From JBBROS01 sp963792675 (GTDB lineage Bacteria; Pseudomonadota; Alphaproteobacteria; Acetobacterales; Acetobacteraceae): DNA of 64,000 bases. A model generated the notes under the pieces. That model saw only the letters and a program-made list of their open reading frames with translations, did no database searches and was not told the DNA's origin. Shown piece after piece: positions 50,849 through 59,513 of this stretch; position 1 is the stretch's first letter, and each line of letters opens with the position of its first letter. A program made the translations under genes and the position numbers. Location: assembly GCA_963792675.1 (NCBI GenBank), contig CAWBWT010000007.1, positions 44,122 through 108,121 on the forward strand. The letters are read 5' to 3'.

Positions 50849-51922
50849 TTATCGCGGCGCGCCGGTGCTGCCGCGGACGATGAGCTGCGTGGGCAGGACG
50901 GCGAGCGGGCAGGGCGGTTCGGCGCCCCTGAGCTGCGCGATGAGGTGGCGGGCGGCGGTCGCGCCGAGCTCACGCATCGGCTGCTGCACGACGGTGATCG
51001 GCGGGTCGAGCAGCGACGTCCAGGGCGGATCGTCGAACACCAGCACCGACAGGTCGCGCGGGATCGCCCGGCCGAGCCGGCGGGCGGCGCCGATGACGGC
51101 CTCGCCGAGGATGTTGTTGCCGGCCAGCACCGCGGTCGGCGGCGGCCGGTCATGGCCCAGCAGGCGCAGCGCGGCCGTGGCCGCGTTCTGGCGGGTGTAG
51201 GAGGTTTCCACGATCAGTTCGGGACTGACCGGCAGGCCGGCCTCGGCGTGGGCGTCGAGGAAGCCGGCGAGGCGCTCGCGCGCGGTGCTGATCGCCAGCG
51301 GCCCGGTCAGCAGCCCGATGTCGCGATGGCCCAGCGACAGCAGATGGTCGATCGCTTTCCGCACGCCGCCGCGGTTGTCGACGCAGACCAGCGGCACGCC
51401 CTCGATCCCGGGCACCTCGCGGTCCACCAGCACCACCTTGCGGCCGAGGCGGATAGCCTTGGACCAGGCCGCCGCGTTGCCGCCGGCCGGCACCGCGATG
51501 ATGCCGTCGACGCGCGATTCCACCAGCAGCATCAGGCAGCGCAGCTCGGCCGCGTCCCCCTCGTCGCTGGCGACGAGGACCACGCGGTAGTCCTGCTCGC
51601 GCGCGACCTGCAGCACGCCGTCGGCGACGAAGGCGTAGAACGGGTTGGTGATGTCCGGCACGATGAGGCCGAGCGTGCCGGTGCGCTGCTGGCGGAACGC
51701 CTTGCCGACGGCGTTCGGCGAATAGCCCAGCGCCTCGGCGGCGGCGAGCACGGCGCCGCGCAGCTCGGCGCTGGCATAGCCCTGCCCGCTGAGCACGCGG
51801 GCGACCGCCGATTTCGAGATGCCGGCCAGGCGCGCCACGTCGCGGATGGTGGCCGGCCTGACGGCTGCCACCTCCCCGATCCGGGCGGCCCCGCTCGTCA
51901 GGCGCAGCCCGCCGCTCGGCAA
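50849..51922 (-). CDS. LacI-family transcriptional regulator
   Basis: 357 residues. The HTH is TIRDVARLAGISKSAVARVL, followed by the hinge helix SPNAVGKAFRQQ. The ligand domain is LGLIVPDITNPFYAFVADGV and HRDIGLLTGPLAISTARERL. Encoded between the two hydrolase genes, it most likely binds the two 17-bp operators at 54084-54100 and 54186-54202. It would thereby control both arms of the locus including itself; a xylo-oligosaccharide or xylose inducer is expected. The start may be ATG 51922 or a later in-frame GTG. Confidence 0.93.
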   Translation of the reverse strand: MPSGGLRLTSGAARIGEVAAVRPATIRDVARLAGISKSAVARVLSGQGYASAELRGAVLAAAEALGYSPNAVGKAFRQQRTGTLGLIVPDITNPFYAFVADGVLQVAREQDYRVVLVASDEGDAAELRCLMLLVESRVDGIIAVPAGGNAAAWSKAIRLGRKVVLVDREVPGIEGVPLVCVDNRGGVRKAIDHLLSLGHRDIGLLTGPLAISTARERLAGFLDAHAEAGLPVSPELIVETSYTRQNAATAALRLLGHDRPPPTAVLAGNNILGEAVIGAARRLGRAIPRDLSVLVFDDPPWTSLLDPPITVVQQPMRELGATAARHLIAQLRGAEPPCPLAVLPTQLIVRGSTGAPR

Positions 51923-51973
51923 GCGGCCCGCCGCCGCACGCCCCGAACGGAGTGGGACCGCTCTCCGGCCGCG

Positions 51974-54055
51974 TCATGCCCGGCGTCCTTCCAGCACCGC
52001 ATGGCCCTTGATGGCCGGGAGCACGAACCGGTTGCGGCCGTCGCGCATGGATTGCGGCCACAGCCGGACCACCGGCGCGTCCGGCCGGTGGCAGCGCAGC
52101 GCGCCGATGGTGTCGGGCAGCGTCAGTTCCACGTCGTCGACCGGGCTGAGGGTGCCCGTCCGTTCGTCCAGATCGTAGTTGACGATTTGCAGCACGAACC
52201 GGCCGGGCTCGCCGGTGTCGTGCGTGTTGACGGCGACCCGGCCGGCGGTCGCGAGCGAGAAGCTCTGCTGCCGGGCCGCCTCGCGTGTCGCGTCGGTCGA
52301 GCTGGCGACGCGGGTCACGGCGTCGGCCCGGCTGTCCCAGTTGCTCGCGCCCACCAGCAAAGCCCGGCCGCCGTCGCGCAAATAGGCGTCGAGCACCGCA
52401 TGCGCCCAAGGCTCGAGCTTCGTGCAGCCGGCCAGCACGACCAGCCGGTAGCGGCCGAGCTGCGTCGCGCTGACGCGAGGCGCCGGCACGAGGCTGTCGG
52501 TAACCGGCACCGTGTCGTAGGCGACCCGTGCGTCCGACAGCGCGGCGATCGTGTCCCAGTACGGCGCGGCGACGCTGGCCTGGACGTCGTTGACGCGGTT
52601 GTCGGAGAAGATCTCCCGCCGCAATGCGGTCTCCGCCGCGGCGCCGATGTCGTAGAGCACGGCGATCTCGTTGCCCGAGGTGGCCGAGGTGAAGGCGTCG
52701 ATGTGCTCGAGCCAGGACTGGACCTCGACGGCCAGCGCGTCCGGCAAGGAGAAGCTGTCCTGCACGACGCTGCCCATCCAGGCGCCGCTGGGGAGCGCCA
52801 TGTTGGCGCCCATCGCGGCGGCCTCGTAGGACAGCAGGCGGGCGGCGTCCCAGCCGGCACCGCGCTCCAGCAGCTTCACGAGGCGGTTGATGATGCCGCC
52901 ATAGGGGTTCTCGACCACGACCAGGTCGCGGCCGAGCGCCATGCCGACGGCGTTGCGATACCACTCGGGCTGCTTGTAGGTGAGGTTGCGCGCCTCGGTG
53001 ACGATCACGTCCAGGCGTTCGATGATGCCGTTGAAATACGGGAACATGTTGTAGATGTTGCCGCTGACCAGCACCTCGCGGCCCTTCGACCGGGCGTAGT
53101 CGTGCGCGTAGTCGCTGAGCTCGTTGAGCGTCGCCGTCAGCGAAATCCGCATGAAGTCGAAATAGGCGAGGAACATCGGCGTGTCGGCGCGGGTGACGGA
53201 TGGGTCGAGGCCGCGGTCGAGCAGGAACCGGCGGTAGTCGAAGGAGGCGACGTCGATGGTCTCGCCGCCGGTGGCATCCTGCAGCGCGGCCGGGTCGAGC
53301 GAGGCGAGGTGCTCGCGGAAGCCGCGCACGCAGTCCTTACAGAAGCAGGCGCCGTACTGCATGGTGCCGAGCGGGGTCGAGGCCTCGTCGAGCTGCACGC
53401 CGTGCACCCCGGCATCGACCTGCAGCCGGATGATGGCCTTGAGGTACTCCCGCCAGACCGGGTTGTTGCGGTCCATGTAGTGGCAGTTCTGCGCCGCGTC
53501 CGGTGATTCGACCCAGCGGGCGTGGTAGGCGCTGCCGTCCAGGCCGCGCGCGGCGCACTCCTCGAACAGGTCGGTGACGGTCTCGCCGGCGCTGTTGGTG
53601 AGGCCATCCGGGAAGTAGTGCGCGAAGGGTTTCCAGAGCTTGGGATAGCGGTCCTGGGTGAACTCGCGCAAGCCGAGCTCGGCCGGCTTGCCGACGCCGC
53701 GCAGCTCGTTGAAGGCGAGGATCTCGCTTTCGTCGTCATTGAGCTCGGCGCCGAACTCCCAGCCTTGCGCCTCGAATACGATGCCGAACACCTTGATGCC
53801 GCGCTTGCCGCATTCGGCGATGAACTCGCGGTCGGTGAGGGCGCCGTACATGCGGTCGCGCAGAGCGATGGGGCCATCGATCTCGTGTTCGAGGAAGGGC
53901 AGCGAAATGGACCCGCCGCCGAGGGCCGACCAGACGAGCATGGTGCCGCGGTGCCGCTCGATGTCGTTGACTTGGGACAGGCGCCGGGTCGGCAGGCTCG
54001 GGTGGTAGCAGTGGTGCCCGCGGTGCCACCCGTCGAAATAGATGCCGCGCTGCAT
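51974..54055 (-). CDS. Putative glycoside hydrolase, TIM-barrel, family not assigned
   Basis: 693 residues from ATG 54055, preferred over 54070. The sequence MQRGIYFDGWHRGHHCYHPS opens a predicted TIM barrel. VDAGVHGVQLDEASTPLGTM looks like a beta-strand end with acidic residues. YGACFCKDCVRGFREHLASL has a Cys cluster as seen in GH42-like beta-galactosidases, although no GH42 catalytic Glu pair could be placed. A middle Rossmann-like domain (LGRYRLVVLAGCTKLEPWAH), reminiscent of the GH42 trimerisation domain, precedes a C-terminal beta part. No signal peptide is seen. First gene of the operon with lacI and xynB, so a role in arabino- or glucurono-xylan side-chain removal is likely but unproven. 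Confidence 0.75.
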   Translation of the reverse strand: MQRGIYFDGWHRGHHCYHPSLPTRRLSQVNDIERHRGTMLVWSALGGGSISLPFLEHEIDGPIALRDRMYGALTDREFIAECGKRGIKVFGIVFEAQGWEFGAELNDDESEILAFNELRGVGKPAELGLREFTQDRYPKLWKPFAHYFPDGLTNSAGETVTDLFEECAARGLDGSAYHARWVESPDAAQNCHYMDRNNPVWREYLKAIIRLQVDAGVHGVQLDEASTPLGTMQYGACFCKDCVRGFREHLASLDPAALQDATGGETIDVASFDYRRFLLDRGLDPSVTRADTPMFLAYFDFMRISLTATLNELSDYAHDYARSKGREVLVSGNIYNMFPYFNGIIERLDVIVTEARNLTYKQPEWYRNAVGMALGRDLVVVENPYGGIINRLVKLLERGAGWDAARLLSYEAAAMGANMALPSGAWMGSVVQDSFSLPDALAVEVQSWLEHIDAFTSATSGNEIAVLYDIGAAAETALRREIFSDNRVNDVQASVAAPYWDTIAALSDARVAYDTVPVTDSLVPAPRVSATQLGRYRLVVLAGCTKLEPWAHAVLDAYLRDGGRALLVGASNWDSRADAVTRVASSTDATREAARQQSFSLATAGRVAVNTHDTGEPGRFVLQIVNYDLDERTGTLSPVDDVELTLPDTIGALRCHRPDAPVVRLWPQSMRDGRNRFVLPAIKGHAVLEGRRA

Positions 54056-54083
54056 GGCGAGCCCTCCCATGTGTCCATCTTGA

Positions 54084-54128
54084 GCGTGGACCGTTCCCAG
54101 TTAAGGCGGACGGGGTCGGGGGCGTCAA
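54084..54128 (-). promoter_or_regulatory. Promoter and LacI-type operator for the hydrolase-lacI-xynB operon
   Basis: On the minus strand: TTGACG (54128-54123), 17 bases, CTTAAC (54105-54100), then directly CTGGGAACGGTCCACGC (54100-54084). The 17-bp site differs by one base from the operator on the other side. It is centred on GGAACGGTCC, a LacI-family style palindrome. Bound repressor would block the start of transcription. Confidence 0.7.
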
Positions 54129-54157
54129 CAGAACGCGGGTCGGCTGACCGGGTCAGA

Positions 54158-54202
54158 TTGACCGCGGCGGGCGGCTGTGCAGAATCTGGGAACGTTCCAC
54201 GC
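54158..54202 (+). promoter_or_regulatory. Promoter and LacI-type operator for the binding-protein/permease operon
   Basis: TTGACC (54158-54163), 17 bases, AGAATC (54181-54186), then CTGGGAACGTTCCACGC (54186-54202) with the perfect palindrome GGAACGTTCC. The layout is the mirror image of the opposite promoter, with the same distances. The binding protein starts 52 bases further on, after GGGAGGAA. Confidence 0.72.
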
Positions 54203-54254
54203 GTGAACACGCCGTCCAACGATAAAAGCGGTCCGAACCGCAGGGAGGAATCCG

Positions 54255-55529
54255 ATGAGGCTCACGGCGATCATCGCTGCGCTCGCAGCAACGACAATGC
54301 TGTCGGCGCCGGGCGCGACTCACGCGCAAACGTCGAAGACGGTCGTCTGGGCGGTGCAGAGCGGCCAGTCGAAGACGTTCGACGCCGCGGTGGCGCGATG
54401 GAACAAGAACCACCCGGGCCAGCCGATCGAACTGCAGCAATTCGCCAACGACCCCTACAAGGACAAGATCCGGATCGCGCTCGGCGCCAAGCAGGGGCCG
54501 GCGCTGATGTACAGCTGGGGCGGCGGCGTGCTGCAATCCTACGTCGCCGCCGGCTATGTCGACCCGATCACCGACCCGGCGATCAACGACCGCTACCTCG
54601 ATGCGGTCCGCGCCAACGTGACCTTCGGCGGCAAGACCTACGCGGCGGCTGCGAACAACATGGCGCCGGTGGTGCTGCTGTACAACAAGGCCGTGCTGCA
54701 GAAGGCCGGGATCACGGTGCCGGCGACCTGGGACGACCTGCTGAAGGCGGTCGAGGTGTTGAAAGGGCAGGGGGTCCTGCCGATCGCGCTGGCCGGGCAA
54801 AGCAAGTGGCCGGAACTGCCATACCTCGCCTACCTGACCGACCGGATCGGCGGGCCGGAGGTGTTCGACGCGATCTCCGCCAACAAGCCGGACGCCTGGT
54901 CGAACCCGGCGGTGATCGACGCGCTGACCCGGATCCAGGCGCTCGTGAAGGCCGGCGCGTTCGGCCAAAGCTTTTCCTCGATCGCCTACGAAACGGGCGC
55001 CGCCGACGCGCTGCTCTACACCGGGCGGGCGGCGATGATGCTGCAACTGTCCGGCTCCTACACCAACATCAAGAACACCAACCCGGCTTTCGTCGCCGCG
55101 GGCACGCTCGGCTACGCGCCGTTCCCCACCGTCGCGGGCGGCAAGGGCGACCCGAGCAACATCACCGGCAACCCGTCGAACTACTGGGCGGTGACGTCGG
55201 CGACGCCGCAGGAGAACAAGGACGTCGCGCTGGCGTTCCTTCGGGAGGAGGTGATGAACGACCAGTACGTCACCGAGATCCTGCAGCGATCGGGCGTCCC
55301 CGGGGTCAAGTCGGCGGGGGCGAAGATCGAGGCGGCCGGCAATGACGGCTTCCTGCGCTTCGTGCTCGACCTGGCGGTCAACGCCAAGCACTTCCAGTTG
55401 TCGATCGACGAAGCGCTCGGCCCGGCGCAGGGATCGGCGCTGCGGACCAACCTCGACCGGGTGTTCCTGCAGCAGATCACGCCGCAGGACTTCGCACGGC
55501 TGATGAACGAGACGCTGCAGAAGCCGTGA
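54255..55529 (+). CDS. Sugar ABC substrate-binding protein (xylo-oligosaccharide/BxlE-like)
   Basis: 424 residues, family-1 solute-binding protein. Signal peptide IIAALAATTMLSAPGATHAQ. Mature part: VVWAVQSGQSKTFDAAVARW, KIRIALGAKQGPALMYSWGG, MAPVVLLYNKAVLQKAGITV and YTGRAAMMLQLSGSYTNIKN. AGGGAGGAA precedes the ATG. It is placed directly after an operator pair and next to xylosidase genes; xylobiose or larger xylo-oligosaccharides are the likely ligand. The stop overlaps the next GTG start. Confidence 0.92.
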   Translation: MRLTAIIAALAATTMLSAPGATHAQTSKTVVWAVQSGQSKTFDAAVARWNKNHPGQPIELQQFANDPYKDKIRIALGAKQGPALMYSWGGGVLQSYVAAGYVDPITDPAINDRYLDAVRANVTFGGKTYAAAANNMAPVVLLYNKAVLQKAGITVPATWDDLLKAVEVLKGQGVLPIALAGQSKWPELPYLAYLTDRIGGPEVFDAISANKPDAWSNPAVIDALTRIQALVKAGAFGQSFSSIAYETGAADALLYTGRAAMMLQLSGSYTNIKNTNPAFVAAGTLGYAPFPTVAGGKGDPSNITGNPSNYWAVTSATPQENKDVALAFLREEVMNDQYVTEILQRSGVPGVKSAGAKIEAAGNDGFLRFVLDLAVNAKHFQLSIDEALGPAQGSALRTNLDRVFLQQITPQDFARLMNETLQKP

Positions 55530-56438
55530 CGGCGCCGAGGGCCCGTCACCCGGCCCGTCACCCGGCCCGGGGCGACCGGCCGAGCCTTTGGCTGCTGGCC
55601 CCGGCGCTCGCGCTGTTCGGCATCCTGGGCGTGCTGCCGCTGTTCGGGGCGATCCTGCTGTCGCTGACGCGCTGGAACGGGCTGGGGACGCCGGCCTGGG
55701 CCGGGTTCGCGAGCTGGGCCGCCGTGCTGCAGGACCCGGTCACCTGGGCGACGCTCGGCGTGACGATCAAGGTCGTGGTCGGTTCGGTGGTGATCCAGGC
55801 GCCGCTCAGCCTGCTGATCGGCGTCTACACCGCGCCGTTCCAGCGCTACCGGGCGCTGCTGGCGGCGCTGTTCTTCCTGCCGCTGGTGCTGTCGTCGTCG
55901 GCGGTCGCGATCATGTTCAAGAACCTGCTCGACCCAAATTTCGGGCTCATCAGCCCGCAGGGCCTTGCGTTCCTGGCCGGGAACTGGCTCGGCGACCCGA
56001 ACACCGCGCTGCCGACGGTGATCCTGATCATCGCCTGGCATTTCATCCCGCTGCATGCGCTGCTCTACCAGGCCGGCGTGCGGCAGATCCCGGCGTCGCT
56101 GTACGAGGCGGCGGTCGTGGACGGGGCCGGGCCGGGTCACGCAGTTCTTCGCGATCACGCTGCCGCAGCTGCGGCACACGATCGTTACCTCCACGACGCT
56201 GATGGTGGTCGGCTCGTTGAACTTCTTCGACCTGATCTTCGTGCTGACCGGCGGCGGCCCGGGCTACGCGACGCAGGTCTTGCCGCTGCACATGTACCTG
56301 ACCGGGTTCCAGGGCACCGAGATGGGCAAGGCGAGCGTCATCGCGACCTTCCTGGCGGTGCTCGGGCTGACGCTGTCGCTGCTGGTGACGAAGCTGTCGG
56401 GGTTCAGCGAGATGGCCAGCCAGCAGGAAGGGCTCTGA
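55526..56438 (+). pseudogene. Sugar ABC permease 1 (BxlF/MalF-like), one-base insertion
   Basis: GTG 55526 overlaps the binding-protein stop (GTGA). Six helices are recognisable: PSLWLLAPALALFGILGVLP, LLAALFFLPLVLSSSAVAIM and others. At the EAA loop SLYEAAVVDGAG an extra C near 56132 shifts the frame. The true continuation VTQFFAITLPQLRHTIVTST, LTGGGPGYATQVLPLHMYLT, to SEMASQQEGL, is intact and ends at TGA 56438. Because of the insertion the first frame happens to run on into permease 2, giving a false 577-residue fusion. The lesion lies in a GC run and may be a sequencing error. Confidence 0.88.
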
Positions 56439-57259
56439 TGCGGCGCGGCGCCGGCAACCTGCCGGGAGGCGCGTTCGGCCTGCTCTGGCTCGGCATCGTG
56501 ATCGTGCCGATCTACTGGGTGCTGGCAACCAGCCTGCGCGCACCGGGCGACTTCTTCATCGCCAACCAGTTCTCGCCGCCGGTCCCGCCGGCGTTCGAGA
56601 ACTACGCGCGCGTGTTCGAGATCAACTTCGTCGGCTACCTGCTCAACTCCGTCGTCGTCACAATGGGGGCGGTGGCGTTGACGGTCGCGGTGTCGTTCCT
56701 GGCGGCGTACGTGATCGTGCGCAACGACCTAGCGTTCGCTCGCGGCGCGTTCTCGCTGTTCCTGCTGGGGCTCGCGATCCCGATCCAGGCGGCGATCATC
56801 CCGGTGTTCTACCTGATCAGCCAGGCCGGGCTGTACGACACGCTGCTGGCGGTGATCCTGCCCTCGGCGGCGTTTGCGGTGCCGATCACGGTGTTCATCC
56901 TGTCCAACTTCGTGCGCGACATCCCGCGCGAGCTGTTCGAGGCGATGCAGATCGACGGCGCCGGGCACGGGCTGATCCTGCGGCGGCTGGTGCTGCCGCT
57001 GAGCGGTCCGGCGCTGATCACGGTTGCCATCTACAACGCGCTCAATGTCTGGAACGGCTTCCTGTTCCCGTTGGTGCTGACGCAGAGCGCGAACGAGCGG
57101 ACCCTGCCGCTGGCATTGTGGAGCTTCCAGGACGAAATGACGATCAACGTGCCAGTGGTAATGGCGGCGGTCGTGCTGACCTCGCTGCCGATGATGACGC
57201 TCTACATCCTGGGGCGGCGCTATCTCGTGGCCGGGTTGACGGCGGGGGTGGGCAAGTGA
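56438..57259 (+). CDS. Sugar ABC permease 2 (BxlG/MalG-like)
   Basis: 273 residues from ATG 56438 (TGATG overlap with permease 1). Helix 1 FGLLWLGIVIVPIYWVLATS, periplasmic FSPPVPPAFENYARVFEINF, EAA loop RELFEAMQIDGAGHGLILRR with VLPLSGPALITVAIYNALNV. No ATPase gene lies in this operon. Such xylobiose importers commonly use a shared MalK/MsiK-type ATPase encoded elsewhere. Confidence 0.94.
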   Translation: MRRGAGNLPGGAFGLLWLGIVIVPIYWVLATSLRAPGDFFIANQFSPPVPPAFENYARVFEINFVGYLLNSVVVTMGAVALTVAVSFLAAYVIVRNDLAFARGAFSLFLLGLAIPIQAAIIPVFYLISQAGLYDTLLAVILPSAAFAVPITVFILSNFVRDIPRELFEAMQIDGAGHGLILRRLVLPLSGPALITVAIYNALNVWNGFLFPLVLTQSANERTLPLALWSFQDEMTINVPVVMAAVVLTSLPMMTLYILGRRYLVAGLTAGVGK

Positions 57260-57339
57260 CTGAGCGGGGCCTTGCCGATCGCAAGCCGCCGGTGGACGTC
57301 ACCGTTTCGACCGCCTAGCCTCACGCCGGAGGAACGCGA

Positions 57340-58401
57340 ATGCAGGACGGGCCGATCGATTGCGACATCCACCCGGCCGTACCGGGGATCGCCGCGCTGA
57401 CGCCGTTCATGGAGCCTTATTGGCGCGAGCAGGTGACGGTGCGCGGCACTGACGGGCTCGACCTGTCGAGCTACCCCGTTTACGCGCCCGACGCCGCCCG
57501 AGCCGATTGGCGGGTCGCGGGGCAGAAGCCCGGGATCGACCTCGCCGCGCTGCGCCGGCACGCGCTCGACGGCTTCGGCAGCCGGATCGGCATCTGCAAC
57601 GTGCTTTACGGCGCCCCCGCCCTCTACAACCGCCACTTCGCGACCGCCCTGGCCCGGGCCACCAATGACTGGCTCGCCGCCGAGTGGCTCGACCGCGAGC
57701 CACGGCTGCGCGGCTCCATTACGGTCGCGCCGCAGGATCCGGACGCCGCGGCGGCCGAGATCGAGCGCCGGGCCGCCGACGGCCGCTTCGTGCAGGTGCT
57801 GCTGCTGGCCTCGGGCGACGCCCCGCTGGGCCAGCCCGCGTACTGGCCGATCTACGCCGCCGCCGAACGCCACCGCCTGCCGGTCGGGGTGCATGCCGGC
57901 AGCACCTACCGCCACGCCGCGACCGGCAATGGCTGGCCCTCGTATCACCTCGAGGATGTCGTGGTCCGCGCGCATGCCTTCCAGGGACAGCTGCTCAGCC
58001 TGCTGCATGAGGGCGTGTTCCAGAAGTTCCCCGCGCTTCGGTTCGTCATGATCGAGGCCGGGTTCACCTGGCTGCCGAACTTCCTATGGCGCGCCAACCG
58101 CACCTGGCGCGGCGTACGCGCCGAGGTGCCGTGGGTGGACCGCCCGCCGGCCGAGCTGATCCGCGAGCGCGTCCGCTTCACCTTGCAGCCCGGCGACGCC
58201 CCGCCCGACGCGGCCAGCATGGAGCGGGTGCTGGACCAGATCGGCAGCGAGGACATGCTGCTGTTCTCGACCGACTGGCCGCATTGGCAGTTCGACGGCG
58301 ACGATCCTTTCCCGCCCGGCTTCTCGCCCGAGCGCCGCCGCCGCGTGATGTATGACAACCCGCTCGCGACCTATCCCGCCCTGCAACAGGTGATGGCATG
58401 A
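57340..58401 (+). CDS. Amidohydrolase-2 family protein A
   Basis: 353 residues, TIM barrel of the amidohydrolase-2/ACMSD decarboxylase type. The metal site begins D9-x-H11 in IDCDIHPAV, not H-x-H. LPVGVHAGSTYRHAATGNGW supplies a second His, and LLFSTDWPHWQFDGDDPFPP the final Asp. Acid-x-His in place of His-x-His is also seen in decarboxylases of this family such as LigW and gamma-resorcylate decarboxylase. A hydrolase role is equally possible. ATG 57340 has GGAGGA. The stop overlaps gene B by four bases. Confidence 0.88.
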   Translation: MQDGPIDCDIHPAVPGIAALTPFMEPYWREQVTVRGTDGLDLSSYPVYAPDAARADWRVAGQKPGIDLAALRRHALDGFGSRIGICNVLYGAPALYNRHFATALARATNDWLAAEWLDREPRLRGSITVAPQDPDAAAAEIERRAADGRFVQVLLLASGDAPLGQPAYWPIYAAAERHRLPVGVHAGSTYRHAATGNGWPSYHLEDVVVRAHAFQGQLLSLLHEGVFQKFPALRFVMIEAGFTWLPNFLWRANRTWRGVRAEVPWVDRPPAELIRERVRFTLQPGDAPPDAASMERVLDQIGSEDMLLFSTDWPHWQFDGDDPFPPGFSPERRRRVMYDNPLATYPALQQVMA

Positions 58402-59513
58402 CCCCCGACGACGCCCGCATGCTCGAGGCCGGTGCGCTGCCGGCCGAGCCCAAGCTCCGCCGCATCGACTGCGACGTGCATCACGCCTTGCGCCACCTCG
58501 ACGACCTCAAGCCGTTCCTGGCGCAACGCTGGTGGGACCACCTGCAGAGCTACGGCCTGCGCATGCCGGTGCCGTTCAGCGGTTCGGCGCCGTATCCGAA
58601 GGCGACGCCGGCGCTGTCGCGCACCGACGCCTGGCCGCCCGGCGGCGGCACGCCGGGCTCCGACCTCGACTTCATGCGCGAGCAATTGCTGGACCGTTAC
58701 GATATCGCGCACGGCTTGCTGCATCTGCTTTACCCGAGCGGCATGGACCAGCGGAACCAGGCGTTCGGGGCGGCGCTGTGCCGGGCCATCAATGAGTGGG
58801 TGGTCGCCACCTGGACCGACCGCGAGCCGCGCCTGAAGGCCGCCATCTCGCTGCCCGGCGAGGACGCGGCGGCGGCCGTGGCCGAGATCGAGCATTGGGC
58901 CGGCCACCCCGGCTTCGTGCAGATCGCGATGGCGACGCATTCGATCGAACCGCTCGGCCGGCGCCGCTACTGGCCCATTTACGAGGCGGCGGCGGCGCAC
59001 AACTATCCGGTCGGGCTGCACACCTCGGGCTATAACGGCAACGCCATCACCCCGGCCGGCTGGCCGTCCTTCTACGTCGAGGAGCAGCACGGCGTCGCCA
59101 TTTCGCAGCAAGGCGTCGCCATCAGCCTGGTGACGGAGGGCGTGTTCGCTCGCCTGCCGCAGCTGCGGGTGGTGGTGGTCGAGGCCGGGTTCGCCTGGGT
59201 GCCGTCCGTCGCCTGGCGGCTCGACCGCAACTGGGCCCGGCTGCGCGACGAAGTGCCGCATCTGGCGCGGCCGCCGTCGGAATACATGCGCGAGAACCTG
59301 TGGTTCACCACGCAGCCGATGGACGAGCCGGAACGGCCGCGCGACCTGCGGCAGATCCTCGATTGGATCGGCTGGGACCGGGTGCTGTTCGCGTCCGACT
59401 ACCCGCACTGGGACATGGACAGCCCGGAATTGGGCTTCAAGCTGCGCATGACCGCCGAGGAGCGGCGCATGATCTACGGCGACAACGCCCGCGCGGTGTA
59501 CGGCCTGACTTGA
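58398..59513 (+). CDS. Amidohydrolase-2 family protein B
   Basis: 371 residues, paralogous to protein A. Metal site D26-x-H28 in RRIDCDVHHALRHL, HTSGYNGNAITPAGWPSFYV in the middle and VLFASDYPHWDMDSPELGFK at the end. Shared landmarks with A include DREPRLKAAISLPG and YWPIYEAAAAHNYPVGLHTS. Fusion-like packing (ATGA overlap with A, TGATG with the Rieske gene) suggests one functional unit with A, perhaps a heteromer. Substrate unknown; an aromatic acid is a reasonable guess. Confidence 0.88.
   Translation: MTPDDARMLEAGALPAEPKLRRIDCDVHHALRHLDDLKPFLAQRWWDHLQSYGLRMPVPFSGSAPYPKATPALSRTDAWPPGGGTPGSDLDFMREQLLDRYDIAHGLLHLLYPSGMDQRNQAFGAALCRAINEWVVATWTDREPRLKAAISLPGEDAAAAVAEIEHWAGHPGFVQIAMATHSIEPLGRRRYWPIYEAAAAHNYPVGLHTSGYNGNAITPAGWPSFYVEEQHGVAISQQGVAISLVTEGVFARLPQLRVVVVEAGFAWVPSVAWRLDRNWARLRDEVPHLARPPSEYMRENLWFTTQPMDEPERPRDLRQILDWIGWDRVLFASDYPHWDMDSPELGFKLRMTAEERRMIYGDNARAVYGLT

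Noticed and set aside
50945..53506. An 853-codon open frame on the plus strand
   Set aside because: It is antisense to the LacI and hydrolase genes, has no start signal and no recognisable domain.
55526..57259. A fused 577-residue double permease
   Set aside because: The middle of the protein is out-of-frame sequence; both permeases are separate once the extra base at 56132 is removed.
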